A DNA stretch of 5,218 nt. Origin: an uncultured Oscillospiraceae bacterium. GTDB lineage: Bacteria > Bacillota > Clostridia > Oscillospirales > Oscillospiraceae. The notes under the pieces were generated by a model, which was not told the origin of the DNA, did no database searches, and worked only from the letters and a program-made list of their open reading frames with translations. The stretch spans positions 1 to 5,218 of the forward strand of contig CAKUNY010000145.1 in the NCBI GenBank assembly GCA_934668605.1, read 5' to 3'. The number at the start of each line of letters is the position of its first letter. The stretch's first letter is position 1. The position numbers and the translations under genes are program-made. Positions 1 to 5,218 of the stretch are shown piece by piece.

Positions 1-877
1 TGCCGGACACGACCGCCGCCAGAGACGAAATGCCCTTCGCGATCTGATACGCCATTGCGCTTAAGACCTTCGCCGCGTATTCGTCTCCGTCCGCAATCCG
101 CCGCTCGACCTCACGAAGATCGCTCGTGCCCAGATGATCGACCAGACCGCCCGCGCCCTTGATGCGGCGCATCATACCGGCCTTGTCAAACTTTCCGGAG
201 AAGCACAGGTCAATCAGGCTCTTGCCGTTGAGCCGTCCTGCCCGCTCGGGAGACATGGGGCCTTCGTCGTCACTGAGAAGGTCGACAATTCTGCCGTGCT
301 CGTGGACATTGATGCTGATGCCGCCTCCTAAGTGCGCGACGATGAAGTTGCAGTCCTCATAGCGTTTGCCGTTTTTCTAGGCAACCTCCCGCGCCACGGC
401 TCTGGTGTTCAGCACGTGGGAAAACGGGCGGCGCTTGACGTCTTTCAGGCCCGTCATGCGGGCAATGTCGGTGACCTCGTTCGTGCAGACCGCGTCGTAG
501 ATGAAGGCCCTGCATCCATGCTGCGCGGCAATTTCATGCGCCAGCAGCGCCGACAGGTTCGACGGATGGTTCGTAATCGGATTCCGGCAGGCTTCCATCA
601 GACTCTCGTCCACCAGATACGCCCCGCCCTTTGCAAAGCCGAACGTGCCGCCTCTGGCCGCGACGGCGATCACCCCCGTGAGGTCGACGCCATCTTTCTG
701 AAGCGCCGCGTCAATCGCCGCCTTCCGATAGGGCAGCTGGTCCAGAAGCGCCGGATATTTTTTAAGCTCTGCCGCCTGATGGGTCACATCCGCGCCCCAG
801 ACCTCCTGCCCGCCCGTAAAAAGGGCGAGCTTGGTGGAGGTAGAGCCGGTGTTGATCACAAAAATTTTGTAGGACAT
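1..877 (-). pseudogene. buk: Butyrate / branched-chain carboxylate kinase, interrupted by an in-frame TAG and truncated by the left edge
   Basis: Family role: an ASKHA-fold kinase of the acetate/butyrate kinase family that makes ATP and a carboxylate (butyrate, isobutyrate, isovalerate or similar) from an acyl phosphate in the cytoplasm. Seen: the N-terminal phosphate-binding signature VINTGSTSTKLALF (residues 7-20), RGGTFGFAKGG (75-85), HPSNLSALLAHEIA (104-117) and VLNTRAVAREVA (155-166). A TAG at 377-379 (codon 167) follows. The same frame then stays open for 125 codons to position 2 and encodes IVAHLGGGISI (179-189), EGPMSPERAG (205-214), GGLVDHLGTSD (243-253) and AMAYQIAKGISS (274-285). 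No indel is needed to align both halves. The family usually has about 355 residues, so roughly 60 C-terminal residues lie beyond the edge. The ATG start has an AAGGAG 5 nt upstream that overlaps the aminotransferase stop. Butyrate kinase fits better than acetate kinase, but the carboxylate chain is not resolved. As written only the first 166 residues would be made, which should be inactive. Confidence 0.9.
377..379 (-). other. In-frame amber (TAG) codon inside the kinase gene
   Basis: Read on the minus strand, the codons are GTT GCC TAG AAA AAC GGC AAA CGC, giving V-A-stop-K-N-G-K-R. In relatives as I recall them, this position holds a charged or polar residue such as Lys, so a single base change from AAG, CAG or GAG would explain it. 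Both sides of the stop are conserved and in the same frame. There is no good ATG restart soon after it; the next in-frame Met is at codon 208. Confidence 0.95.
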
Positions 878-882
878 AGCCG

Positions 883-889
883 CTCCTTA
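883..889 (-). promoter_or_regulatory. Kinase ribosome binding site overlapping the aminotransferase stop codon
   Basis: The minus strand reads TAAGGAG, where TAA (887-889) is the aminotransferase stop and AAGGAG is the Shine-Dalgarno sequence, 5 nt before the kinase ATG. This arrangement suggests that kinase translation is coupled to ribosomes finishing the aminotransferase. Confidence 0.85.
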
Positions 890-2077
890 CTGCTTCGCGC
901 GAATCTCCGCGACGAATTTCTTCAGCCGCTCCATACCCTCGACGCACTGCTCGATGGACGTCGCGTAGGAAATGCGGATGTTATTTTTCGCGTTGGGGCC
1001 AAACTCGCCGCCGGGCACGCACGCAACGGCGTATTCATCGAGGAACCGCTCGCAGAACTCGTTTCCGTTCATGCCGAGGCAGGATACGTTCGGGAACACA
1101 TAGAACGCGGCCTGCGGCTTGTTGCAGGGAATGCCAATCTCCCGGAAGGTGTTGTAGATGACCATACGGCGCTTGTCAAACTCGCAGAGCATGTGCTTTA
1201 CCTCGGCGGATTCCTCCTTTTCGTGCTCCAGCGCGGCCAGCGCCGCATCCTGCACAAAGCTCGACGCACTCAGAACGATCTTCTGGTGGCAGCGGATGAG
1301 GATGTTCATGAGCTTTTTGCTCGTCGCGATATAGCCGATGCGGAAGCCGCACATCGAGTGGCTCTTGGAGAACGACTGAATCGTGACCGTGCGCTCCCAC
1401 ATGCCGGGAAGGCTTGCAATGGAGATATGCTCGTTTCCATCGTACAGAACGCGCTCATACGCCTCGTCGGAAACAACAACAATATCGTGCTCGATGCAGA
1501 TTTTGCTCAGCCGCTCGAGGCTGGCTCTATCCATCATCGTGCCGGTGGGGTTGCCGGGCGTCGTGAGCATGAGAAGGGTCGTTCTGGGGGTGATGCGCTT
1601 CTCGAGCTCGTCTAAGTCAAAGTTCCAGTTGTTTTCTTCGCTCAGAGGAACATAAACCGGAACGGCGTTTGCGATGTGGACCATGTCCGCGTACGGAGAG
1701 TAGCCGGGGTCACTCAGAAGCACCTCGTCTCCCGCGTCCACAAGCGCGAGAATCGCAGCCGCCATCGCCTCTTCGCCGCCGACGGTGACCATGACGTCAC
1801 TGGCCTCTGCGGGGATGTTATTTTCCCGGCGCAGCTTTTCGGCAATCGCGGCGCGCAGCGGGTCGATGCCGTAGTTGGAGGTGTAGCGGGTGTGGCCCGC
1901 CTGAAGCGCCTCACAGGCCGCGTCGCGGATGTATTTGGGGGTCACAAAGTCGGGCTGGCCGATCTCAAAGTGGACGACGTTCTTGCCCTCGGCCTGCATC
2001 TTGTTGGCCTTTTCCAATACGCGGCGGATGCCCGTAAAGGTGATCGCTTTCATTTTCTTCGGTTCAAAATCTCGCAT
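887..2077 (-). CDS. Class I/II PLP-dependent aminotransferase (aspartate/aromatic aminotransferase-like)
   Basis: Cytosolic fold-type I PLP enzyme that moves an amino group between an amino acid and a 2-oxoacid, usually 2-oxoglutarate. The 396 residues match the usual full length of about 390-400. Seen: IGQPDF (39-44) near the substrate site; RYTSNYG (64-70); the TPGNPTG motif (173-179) with Asn176; SDEAYE (203-208), whose Asp204 should pair with the pyridine nitrogen; SFSKSHSMCGFRIGY (235-249) with the PLP-binding Lys238 and phosphate-binding Arg246; and NNIRISYA (365-372), where Arg368 should bind the substrate carboxylate. The ATG at 2075-2077 has TAAGGAGGT at 2084-2092 about 7 nt upstream, so this start is favoured over Met9. 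The gene starts 32 bp after the antiporter stop and ends 9 bp before the kinase. The family is certain, but the substrate (aromatic, branched-chain, Asp or Ala) cannot be read from sequence; the neighbours suggest an amino acid whose oxoacid ends as an acyl phosphate. Confidence 0.95.
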   Translation of the reverse strand: MRDFEPKKMKAITFTGIRRVLEKANKMQAEGKNVVHFEIGQPDFVTPKYIRDAACEALQAGHTRYTSNYGIDPLRAAIAEKLRRENNIPAEASDVMVTVGGEEAMAAAILALVDAGDEVLLSDPGYSPYADMVHIANAVPVYVPLSEENNWNFDLDELEKRITPRTTLLMLTTPGNPTGTMMDRASLERLSKICIEHDIVVVSDEAYERVLYDGNEHISIASLPGMWERTVTIQSFSKSHSMCGFRIGYIATSKKLMNILIRCHQKIVLSASSFVQDAALAALEHEKEESAEVKHMLCEFDKRRMVIYNTFREIGIPCNKPQAAFYVFPNVSCLGMNGNEFCERFLDEYAVACVPGGEFGPNAKNNIRISYATSIEQCVEGMERLKKFVAEIRAKQ

Positions 2078-2109
2078 GAGAAAACCTCCTTATCGTCGTT
2101 CGCGCCAGT

Positions 2110-3537
2110 TTAATTGGCGGCTGTATTCTTCTTTTTCCAGTAAGGCGTGCCGTCCGAATGCCACATGCCGATGCCGGTCACGGCGGTCAGAACGGTGAAC
2201 ACGGGGATGATGTAGCAGAGGAAGGCGTAGGGCACATAGGCTGCCGTCACGCCGAGCACGCCCATCGTATATGCCGCGCCGACGCTCCACGGAACGAGCG
2301 GTGAGCCGACCGTCGAGGTATCCGCCAGCGCACGCGACAAAACCCGCCGGTCAATGTCCATTTCATCGTAAGCATCCTTGAACGTCGGGCCGCCCATAAC
2401 AACGCCAAGCGGCTGGCTGCCGGAGATGACGAGGATAAAGTAGCTGTAGAGCATCGTCGTGACGACGAGGGACTTGCCGCTCTTGATGAATTTCTTGAGA
2501 ATTTTTTCAACGAACACGTCCATGACGCCGCTGGCCTTCAGAGAGCCTCCCATGATGCCCGCAATCAGCACCAGCGCAACAGTCGCCATCATGGACATGA
2601 GGCCGCCGCGCGTTAAAATCGTGTCGACCAGCGCAACGCCGGTGGCGGACTTGTAGCCGGAATAACATGCGGTCATCACGGCCGTGAAGCTCTCGCCCTG
2701 CATGAGCATTGCGAAGACGATGGAGAACACCGCAACGCCAGAAAGGCCTAAAATCGCGGGAATTTTCAGAACGGAGACGACCAGCATCATAATAGCCGGG
2801 ATGATCGCGACAATGCTGATGTTGAATGTTTCGTCGAGCGTCGTGAGCATGAGGTTGATGTTGCTCATGTCGACATTTTCGGTGCTGTAGCCGAGACCGA
2901 TGAGCGTGTAAATGATAATGGTAATGATCGTCGCCGGAACGGTCGTCCACAACATCGAGCCGATGTGCGTATAGAGGTTCACGCCGGTCATGGCAGAAGC
3001 CAGGTTCGTGCTGTCGGACATCGGCGAGAGCTTATCGCCGAACCACGCGCCGGAGACGACCGCGCCGACCACCATCGGAACCGGCATGCCCATGCCCATC
3101 GCAACGCCGGTGAGCGCGAGGCCCATCGTCGCAACCGAGCCGAAGCTCGTGCCGGTGAAGACGGCCATAAACGCGCACAGGACAAACGTCAGCGGGAGAA
3201 TGATCTTCGGAGAGACGAGCTTGAGGCCGAAGTACATCAGTGACGGCACCGTGCCGCCGATGATCCACGCGCCGACCGTCACGCCGACGATCATCAAAAT
3301 GACGATCGGAATCAGGCTGTCGCTCATCGTCTTATAGAATGTCGCCTGAATTTCAGACCAGGGCACCCGGAAGAACAGCGCGACCAGAATCGCCGTGATC
3401 GCGCCCAAAAACAGCGCCATCTGCGAGCCGATGCCCAGCTTCAGGCCGATCAGCACCGCCGCGCTGACCAGCAGCAGACCGATGATGGATTCTGCTACGG
3501 AGGGAATCCGTTTTTCTTTTTTCACTTTTTCGTTCAT
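2110..3537 (-). CDS. nhaC: NhaC-family Na+/H+ antiporter
   Basis: Integral membrane secondary transporter of the NhaC family, exchanging Na+ for H+; some members, such as Bacillus MleN, couple this to organic-acid exchange (malate/lactate). The 475-residue length is normal. Seen: many hydrophobic segments, for example around 16-35, 38-56, 74-95, 110-128, 153-166, 196-215, 238-256, 261-279, 315-331, 358-374 and 430-455; FTGTSFGSVATMGLAL (127-142); the hallmark GAWFGDKLSPMSDSTNLA (163-180); and a second conserved stretch, RALADTSTVGSPLVPWSVG (402-420). The short Lys-rich N terminus (MNEKVKKEKR) is probably cytoplasmic. The ATG has AAGGAG (3546-3551) 8 nt upstream. It is the first gene of the operon, after a promoter with an inverted repeat. 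The family is clear. The transported species is open: Na+/H+ exchange alone, or carboxylate or amino-acid-derived acid exchange, would each fit the neighbours. Confidence 0.92.
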   Translation of the reverse strand: MNEKVKKEKRIPSVAESIIGLLLVSAAVLIGLKLGIGSQMALFLGAITAILVALFFRVPWSEIQATFYKTMSDSLIPIVILMIVGVTVGAWIIGGTVPSLMYFGLKLVSPKIILPLTFVLCAFMAVFTGTSFGSVATMGLALTGVAMGMGMPVPMVVGAVVSGAWFGDKLSPMSDSTNLASAMTGVNLYTHIGSMLWTTVPATIITIIIYTLIGLGYSTENVDMSNINLMLTTLDETFNISIVAIIPAIMMLVVSVLKIPAILGLSGVAVFSIVFAMLMQGESFTAVMTACYSGYKSATGVALVDTILTRGGLMSMMATVALVLIAGIMGGSLKASGVMDVFVEKILKKFIKSGKSLVVTTMLYSYFILVISGSQPLGVVMGGPTFKDAYDEMDIDRRVLSRALADTSTVGSPLVPWSVGAAYTMGVLGVTAAYVPYAFLCYIIPVFTVLTAVTGIGMWHSDGTPYWKKKNTAAN

Positions 3538-3675
3538 TTCTTGCGCTCCTTCGCATTCGTTTTTGCGGCGTGCTTTCCACGCCGCGTCATTCGGGGAATG
3601 TGCTGGAAATCCGGTGATCAGCCGGAGGCCGCGGCAAGAGGCTTTGTAAAATTTCTATATTTATAAGAAATTTAC
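3538..3675 (-). promoter_or_regulatory. 5' leader of the antiporter-aminotransferase-kinase operon
   Basis: If transcription starts about 7 nt downstream of the proposed -10, the leader is roughly 138 nt, long for a simple untranslated region. It holds the inverted repeat near its 5' end, a weak 5-bp hairpin (3610-3614 with 3622-3626), a perfect 8-bp G+C hairpin (3565-3585) and the ribosome binding site at 3546-3551. I do not recognise a known riboswitch or T-box, and no intrinsic terminator on this strand interrupts it. Confidence 0.55.
3565..3585 (-). other. Leader hairpin upstream of the antiporter ribosome binding site
   Basis: The minus strand reads GCGGCGTG, loop GAAAG, CACGCCGC: a perfect 8-bp G+C-rich stem ending 13 nt before the AAGGAG. 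It is followed by A residues rather than T, so it is not an intrinsic terminator in the operon direction. It may stabilise the 5' end of the mRNA or be part of a larger leader fold. Confidence 0.6.
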
Positions 3676-3677
3676 AA
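3644..3677. promoter_or_regulatory. Imperfect inverted repeat, candidate operator at the operon transcription start
   Basis: On the plus strand, TTGTAA (3644-3649) and ATTTCT (3651-3656) mirror AGAAAT (3666-3671) and TTACAA (3672-3677). This gives 12 complementary base pairs per arm, with one unpaired A at 3650 and a 9-bp AT centre. It lies just downstream of the proposed -10, covering roughly -3 to +32, where a bound repressor would block initiation. The obvious candidate protein is the adjacent YheO/DauR-type regulator. Being AT-rich, some symmetry could be chance, but 12 matching pairs is more than expected. Binding is inferred. Confidence 0.6.
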
Positions 3678-3681
3678 TATT

Positions 3682-3710
3682 ATAATAGCTTTACAGGAGT
3701 GCTTTGTCCA
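3682..3710 (-). promoter_or_regulatory. Sigma-A-type promoter of the antiporter-aminotransferase-kinase operon
   Basis: The minus strand has -35 TGGACA (3705-3710), a 17-bp spacer and -10 TATTAT (3682-3687), each box matching consensus at 5 of 6 positions. An overlapping TATAAT is present, but its spacing from this -35 would be 20 bp. The predicted start is near 3675, at the edge of the inverted repeat. Confidence 0.65.
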
Positions 3711-3720
3711 GTCTTAATTT

Positions 3721-3750
3721 ATAATAATTTTCTAAGTTGTAATTTGTCGA
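3721..3750 (-). promoter_or_regulatory. Possible second, upstream promoter for the operon
   Basis: The minus strand has TCGACA (3745-3750), 18 bp, then TATTAT (3721-3726), each 5 of 6 to consensus. It lies just after the regulator's terminator and would start about 40 bp upstream of the main candidate promoter. The region is AT-rich, so a chance match is quite possible. Confidence 0.35.
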
Positions 3751-3758
3751 TAAGTCAC

Positions 3759-3789
3759 AAAAAAGCGCCGGACCATCGTCCGGCGCTTT
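3759..3789 (-). terminator. Intrinsic terminator after the regulator gene
   Basis: The minus strand has a perfect 12-bp stem, 3778-3789 pairing with 3762-3773, with a 4-nt loop and a run of six T (3764-3759) completing it. The core is GCGCCGGAC/GTCCGGCGC. It begins 11 nt after the regulator stop codon. It should separate the regulator transcript from the downstream operon, so the operon needs its own promoter. Confidence 0.93.
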
Positions 3790-3800
3790 GGAAACACGCG

Positions 3801-4475
3801 TCACAGCTGAAGCGCGGCCTGCGTCACGGGGTTCTCCTGGCTGCGAATCTCGCGCAGATAATTATAGAGTGTCGCCTGAGAGATCGAAAGCAGTCTGCAC
3901 ACGCTCGGCACTGCGTCCTTGACCGCGAACACACCCTTGATCTCGAGCTGCTGCAAAACGCGAAGCTTTCCTTCCTTGGTGTCGATCGAGGTCGGCTTCA
4001 TTTTCTCGATCGAGTCGATAATGACCTGCTGGGTCATTTTCTGAATATAATTCGTCTCGTCCTCCGGTTCCTGCTCCTGCGCCACTTCGCCGAGCGGCTG
4101 CAAACGGATCATCGAATCGAGAAGATCCCGTGCGTTTTGGAGCCGGGACGTGTCCTGATTGATGCAGATCATCGCCGCGGGCTGCCCGTTTTCGTCCCGG
4201 AGGATAAAGTGGGACGAGCGCAGGTTCATGCCCTTTGTGGTTTTGCTGCCGTAGCCGATGAGATGGCCGTCGCCGTCCGCCAGATTTTCGATCACCTCAT
4301 AGACCGTCGGATCCATGTGATAGCCGACGCTGCGGCCGGTGATGTGGTTGTTTACAATGTAGCTCAATTCCTTTTTGTAGAGATCATGCAACACGATCTC
4401 CGTGTCGTTTCCCATGAGCTTGCTCATGCCGAGAACCATGTTTTTCAGCAATTCCAGCCGTTCTTCCTGCGTCAT
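3801..4475 (-). CDS. YheO/DauR-type transcriptional regulator (PAS-like domain plus HTH)
   Basis: DNA-binding regulator with an N-terminal YheO-type PAS-like sensor and a C-terminal HTH_22-type helix-turn-helix. DauR of Pseudomonas (D-arginine utilisation) is a characterised relative. Numbered from the ATG, it has 224 residues, normal for the family. Seen: the sensor with NNHITGRSVG (42-51) and LRSSHFILRDENG (85-97) leading into ICINQD (103-108); a polar Glu-rich linker around 130-143; then a C-terminal DNA-binding region, EGKLRVLQQLEIKGVF (168-183) and VCRLLSISQATLYNYLREI (192-210), the last holding the likely recognition helix. A TTG at 4491-4493 would add six residues, but AAAGGA (4484-4489) sits 8 nt before the ATG at 4473-4475, which I prefer. 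It is a single-gene unit with its own promoter and terminator, directly upstream of the operon it probably controls. The ligand is unknown; an amino acid or oxoacid linked to the aminotransferase is a reasonable guess. Confidence 0.9.
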   Translation of the reverse strand: MTQEERLELLKNMVLGMSKLMGNDTEIVLHDLYKKELSYIVNNHITGRSVGYHMDPTVYEVIENLADGDGHLIGYGSKTTKGMNLRSSHFILRDENGQPAAMICINQDTSRLQNARDLLDSMIRLQPLGEVAQEQEPEDETNYIQKMTQQVIIDSIEKMKPTSIDTKEGKLRVLQQLEIKGVFAVKDAVPSVCRLLSISQATLYNYLREIRSQENPVTQAALQL

Positions 4476-4483
4476 ATTCGCAT

Positions 4484-4489
4484 TCCTTT
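4484..4489 (-). promoter_or_regulatory. Ribosome binding site that sets the regulator start
   Basis: AAAGGA on the minus strand lies 8 nt upstream of the ATG at 4473-4475. It lies inside the reading frame that would begin at the upstream TTG (4491-4493), which argues against that longer start. Confidence 0.7.
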
Positions 4490-4516
4490 CCAAAGCCGTT
4501 TCTAAGCCGCGGCGTC

Positions 4517-4540
4517 ATTTATAAGAATATTATAATAAAT
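4517..4540. promoter_or_regulatory. Near-palindrome over the regulator promoter -10, candidate autoregulatory site
   Basis: A 24-bp AT-rich near-palindrome centred on AATATT (4526-4531), with outer arms ATTTAT (4517-4522) and ATAAAT (4535-4540); 10 of 12 symmetric pairs match. It covers the -10 and the expected start. It contains ATTTATAAGAA (4517-4527) and AATATTATAATA (4526-4537), both also present at the operon promoter. Binding by the regulator is inferred. Confidence 0.45.
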
Positions 4541-4557
4541 CATCTCTGACTTGGCAA
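4529..4557 (-). promoter_or_regulatory. Sigma-A-type promoter of the regulator gene
   Basis: The minus strand has -35 TTGCCA (4552-4557), a 17-bp spacer and a perfect -10 TATAAT (4529-4534). The predicted start is near 4522, giving a leader of about 47 nt before the ATG at 4475. This is the best promoter match in the window. Confidence 0.8.
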
Positions 4558-4612
4558 GCAGAACATTATCGCGTATTGGCATCGTTCGGTGCTATTGAAA
4601 ATCTTCCGTTTT

Positions 4613-5218
4613 TTACAGCTTCAACCACTTTGCAAATTCCGTCTGTGAGATTTTTCCGTTCTCGCACTTCTCCTTTTCCTTCTGCGCTTCCTTACTCCAA
4701 ACGGAGAAATCAGTCTGCGAAATTTTGCCTGCGCGGATCCATGCGAAGCGGCGCTTGTACTCGCGGCGGTAGATTTTCAGCAGCTCGTCCTGTGCGTGGC
4801 TTTGTATATACTGCCGCATTGCACCGACTTCCTTGCAGGTACGCCCGCGGCTGTCGAACACGCGGCTGCAATACTCCGTGCTGCCATGAACCGTGAGCGC
4901 GAAATACCTGCCGCAGTTTTTGCAGGTGCGCATCATGATTTTCTCCTGAACGCACTTGCGCAGGGAAAAGTCGATCAGGTCGTACATACTTTGCGGATAA
5001 AGCACCTCGGTGAACTGCTTCTCCCCCACAAACTCAAACGAAATCTTCATCGGCTGGAAGTCAAATTTCTGCAAGGACGGAGCCTGTTCATACGCTTGCA
5101 CCCGCACGGAAAAATCCACGTCAGTGATACTTGCGTCCAGCACCGTCTGGAACAGGCGCAGAATTTGCTGCTGCATGGTCGCAAGGTTGCTTGGGACGTG
5201 CGCCAGTTCTTTGTGCGG
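4613..5218 (-). CDS. DUF6076-like protein of unknown function with a zinc-ribbon-like centre, 5' end off the window
   Basis: Function unknown. From memory it resembles the DUF6076 family, common in gut clostridia; I could not confirm this. The frame is open from the stop at 4613-4615 to the right edge, 201 residues. The first in-frame ATG (5174-5176) has no ribosome binding site and is preceded by 14 open codons, so the true start is probably outside. Seen, in visible numbering: a mixed N-terminal part; YDLIDFSLRKCVQEKI (79-94); a Cys cluster CKNCGRYF (99-106), EYCSRVF (115-121) and GRTC (125-128), where Cys99, 102, 117 and 128 could bind one Zn2+; then a basic helical region, IYRREYKRRFAWIRAG (149-164). 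Two related C-terminal segments follow, GKISQTDFSVW (164-174) and GKISQTEFAKWL (188-199). It has no evident functional link to the neighbours. No intrinsic terminator is visible after it, so readthrough into the regulator is possible. Confidence 0.75.
   Translation of the reverse strand, partial: PHKELAHVPSNLATMQQQILRLFQTVLDASITDVDFSVRVQAYEQAPSLQKFDFQPMKISFEFVGEKQFTEVLYPQSMYDLIDFSLRKCVQEKIMMRTCKNCGRYFALTVHGSTEYCSRVFDSRGRTCKEVGAMRQYIQSHAQDELLKIYRREYKRRFAWIRAGKISQTDFSVWSKEAQKEKEKCENGKISQTEFAKWLKL
4620..4726 (-). repeat. Tandem GKISQT-x-F-x2-W motif at the C terminus of the DUF6076-like protein
   Basis: Two copies of Gly-Lys-Ile-Ser-Gln-Thr-(Asp/Glu)-Phe-x-x-Trp, separated by a Lys/Glu-rich stretch of 13 residues. 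The pattern looks like a short helical module duplicated in the protein. Similar doubled motifs may be a normal family feature. Confidence 0.65.

Noticed and set aside
370..395. A frameshift as the cause of the kinase interruption
   Set aside because: The conserved sequences on both sides of the stop are in the same frame with the expected spacing, so a point change is enough.
332..1615. A 427-codon open frame on the plus strand
   Set aside because: It lies antisense to the kinase and aminotransferase, whose motifs are unmistakable. The translation is Arg/His/Ala-rich without any recognisable family. It arises from G+C-rich codon positions on the opposite strand.
1676..2113. A 145-codon open frame on the plus strand
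   Set aside because: It mirrors the aminotransferase N-terminal region and has no family features or credible start signal.
3565..3585. Leader hairpin as an attenuator or terminator
   Set aside because: On the minus strand the stem is followed by A residues, and on the plus strand no T run follows it, so it lacks the signature of an intrinsic terminator on either strand.
4476..4493. TTG start giving the regulator six extra residues
   Set aside because: The extra codons overlap the AAAGGA ribosome binding site that is well placed for the ATG at 4473-4475, and the family does not need the extension.
3699..4505. A 268-codon open frame on the plus strand
   Set aside because: It runs opposite the regulator gene and across its terminator, has no ribosome binding site, and its product resembles no known protein.
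4571..4612. Terminator after the DUF6076-like gene
   Set aside because: Only very short possible stems are present and none is followed by a T run on the minus strand.
1..5218. CRISPR array, insertion sequence, tRNA or rRNA
   Set aside because: I saw no spaced direct repeats, transposase, terminal inverted repeats or structural RNA motifs; the window is almost fully explained by five genes and their control regions.

Overview
The window looks like a chromosomal segment from a G+C-rich anaerobic Firmicute, most plausibly a gut clostridium of the Oscillospiraceae type. This is inferred from gene content (butyrate kinase family, NhaC antiporter, YheO/DauR-type regulator, DUF6076-like protein), strong AAGGAG-type ribosome binding sites, and AT-rich sigma-A-like promoters set in otherwise G+C-rich DNA. 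I cannot name a species.

All five genes lie on the minus strand, so transcription runs from high to low coordinates. In that order: (1) a protein of unknown function with a four-cysteine zinc-ribbon-like centre, cut off by the right edge (4613-5218); (2) a 137-bp gap with a near-consensus promoter; (3) a PAS-like/HTH regulator of the YheO/DauR type (3801-4475), followed by a strong intrinsic terminator; (4) a 263-bp regulatory region with a promoter, a long imperfect inverted repeat at the expected transcription start, and a leader with a hairpin; (5) an operon of an NhaC-family Na+/H+ antiporter (2110-3537), a class I PLP aminotransferase (887-2077) and a butyrate/branched-chain carboxylate kinase (877 to the left edge).

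The three operon genes are tightly spaced (32 bp and 9 bp), and the kinase's ribosome binding site overlaps the aminotransferase stop codon. My inference is an amino-acid fermentation unit. The aminotransferase would make a 2-oxoacid, enzymes outside the window would turn it into an acyl-CoA and acyl phosphate, and the kinase would recover ATP. The antiporter would couple this to Na+/H+ or carboxylate exchange. The adjacent regulator probably controls the operon and perhaps itself, because both promoters carry the same two short AT-rich sequence blocks.

The most striking point is that the kinase reading frame is broken by a single in-frame TAG at codon 167. The frame then continues open, with conserved family motifs, for 125 codons to the window edge. 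This is a recent nonsense mutation, a sequencing error or, least likely, amber readthrough.
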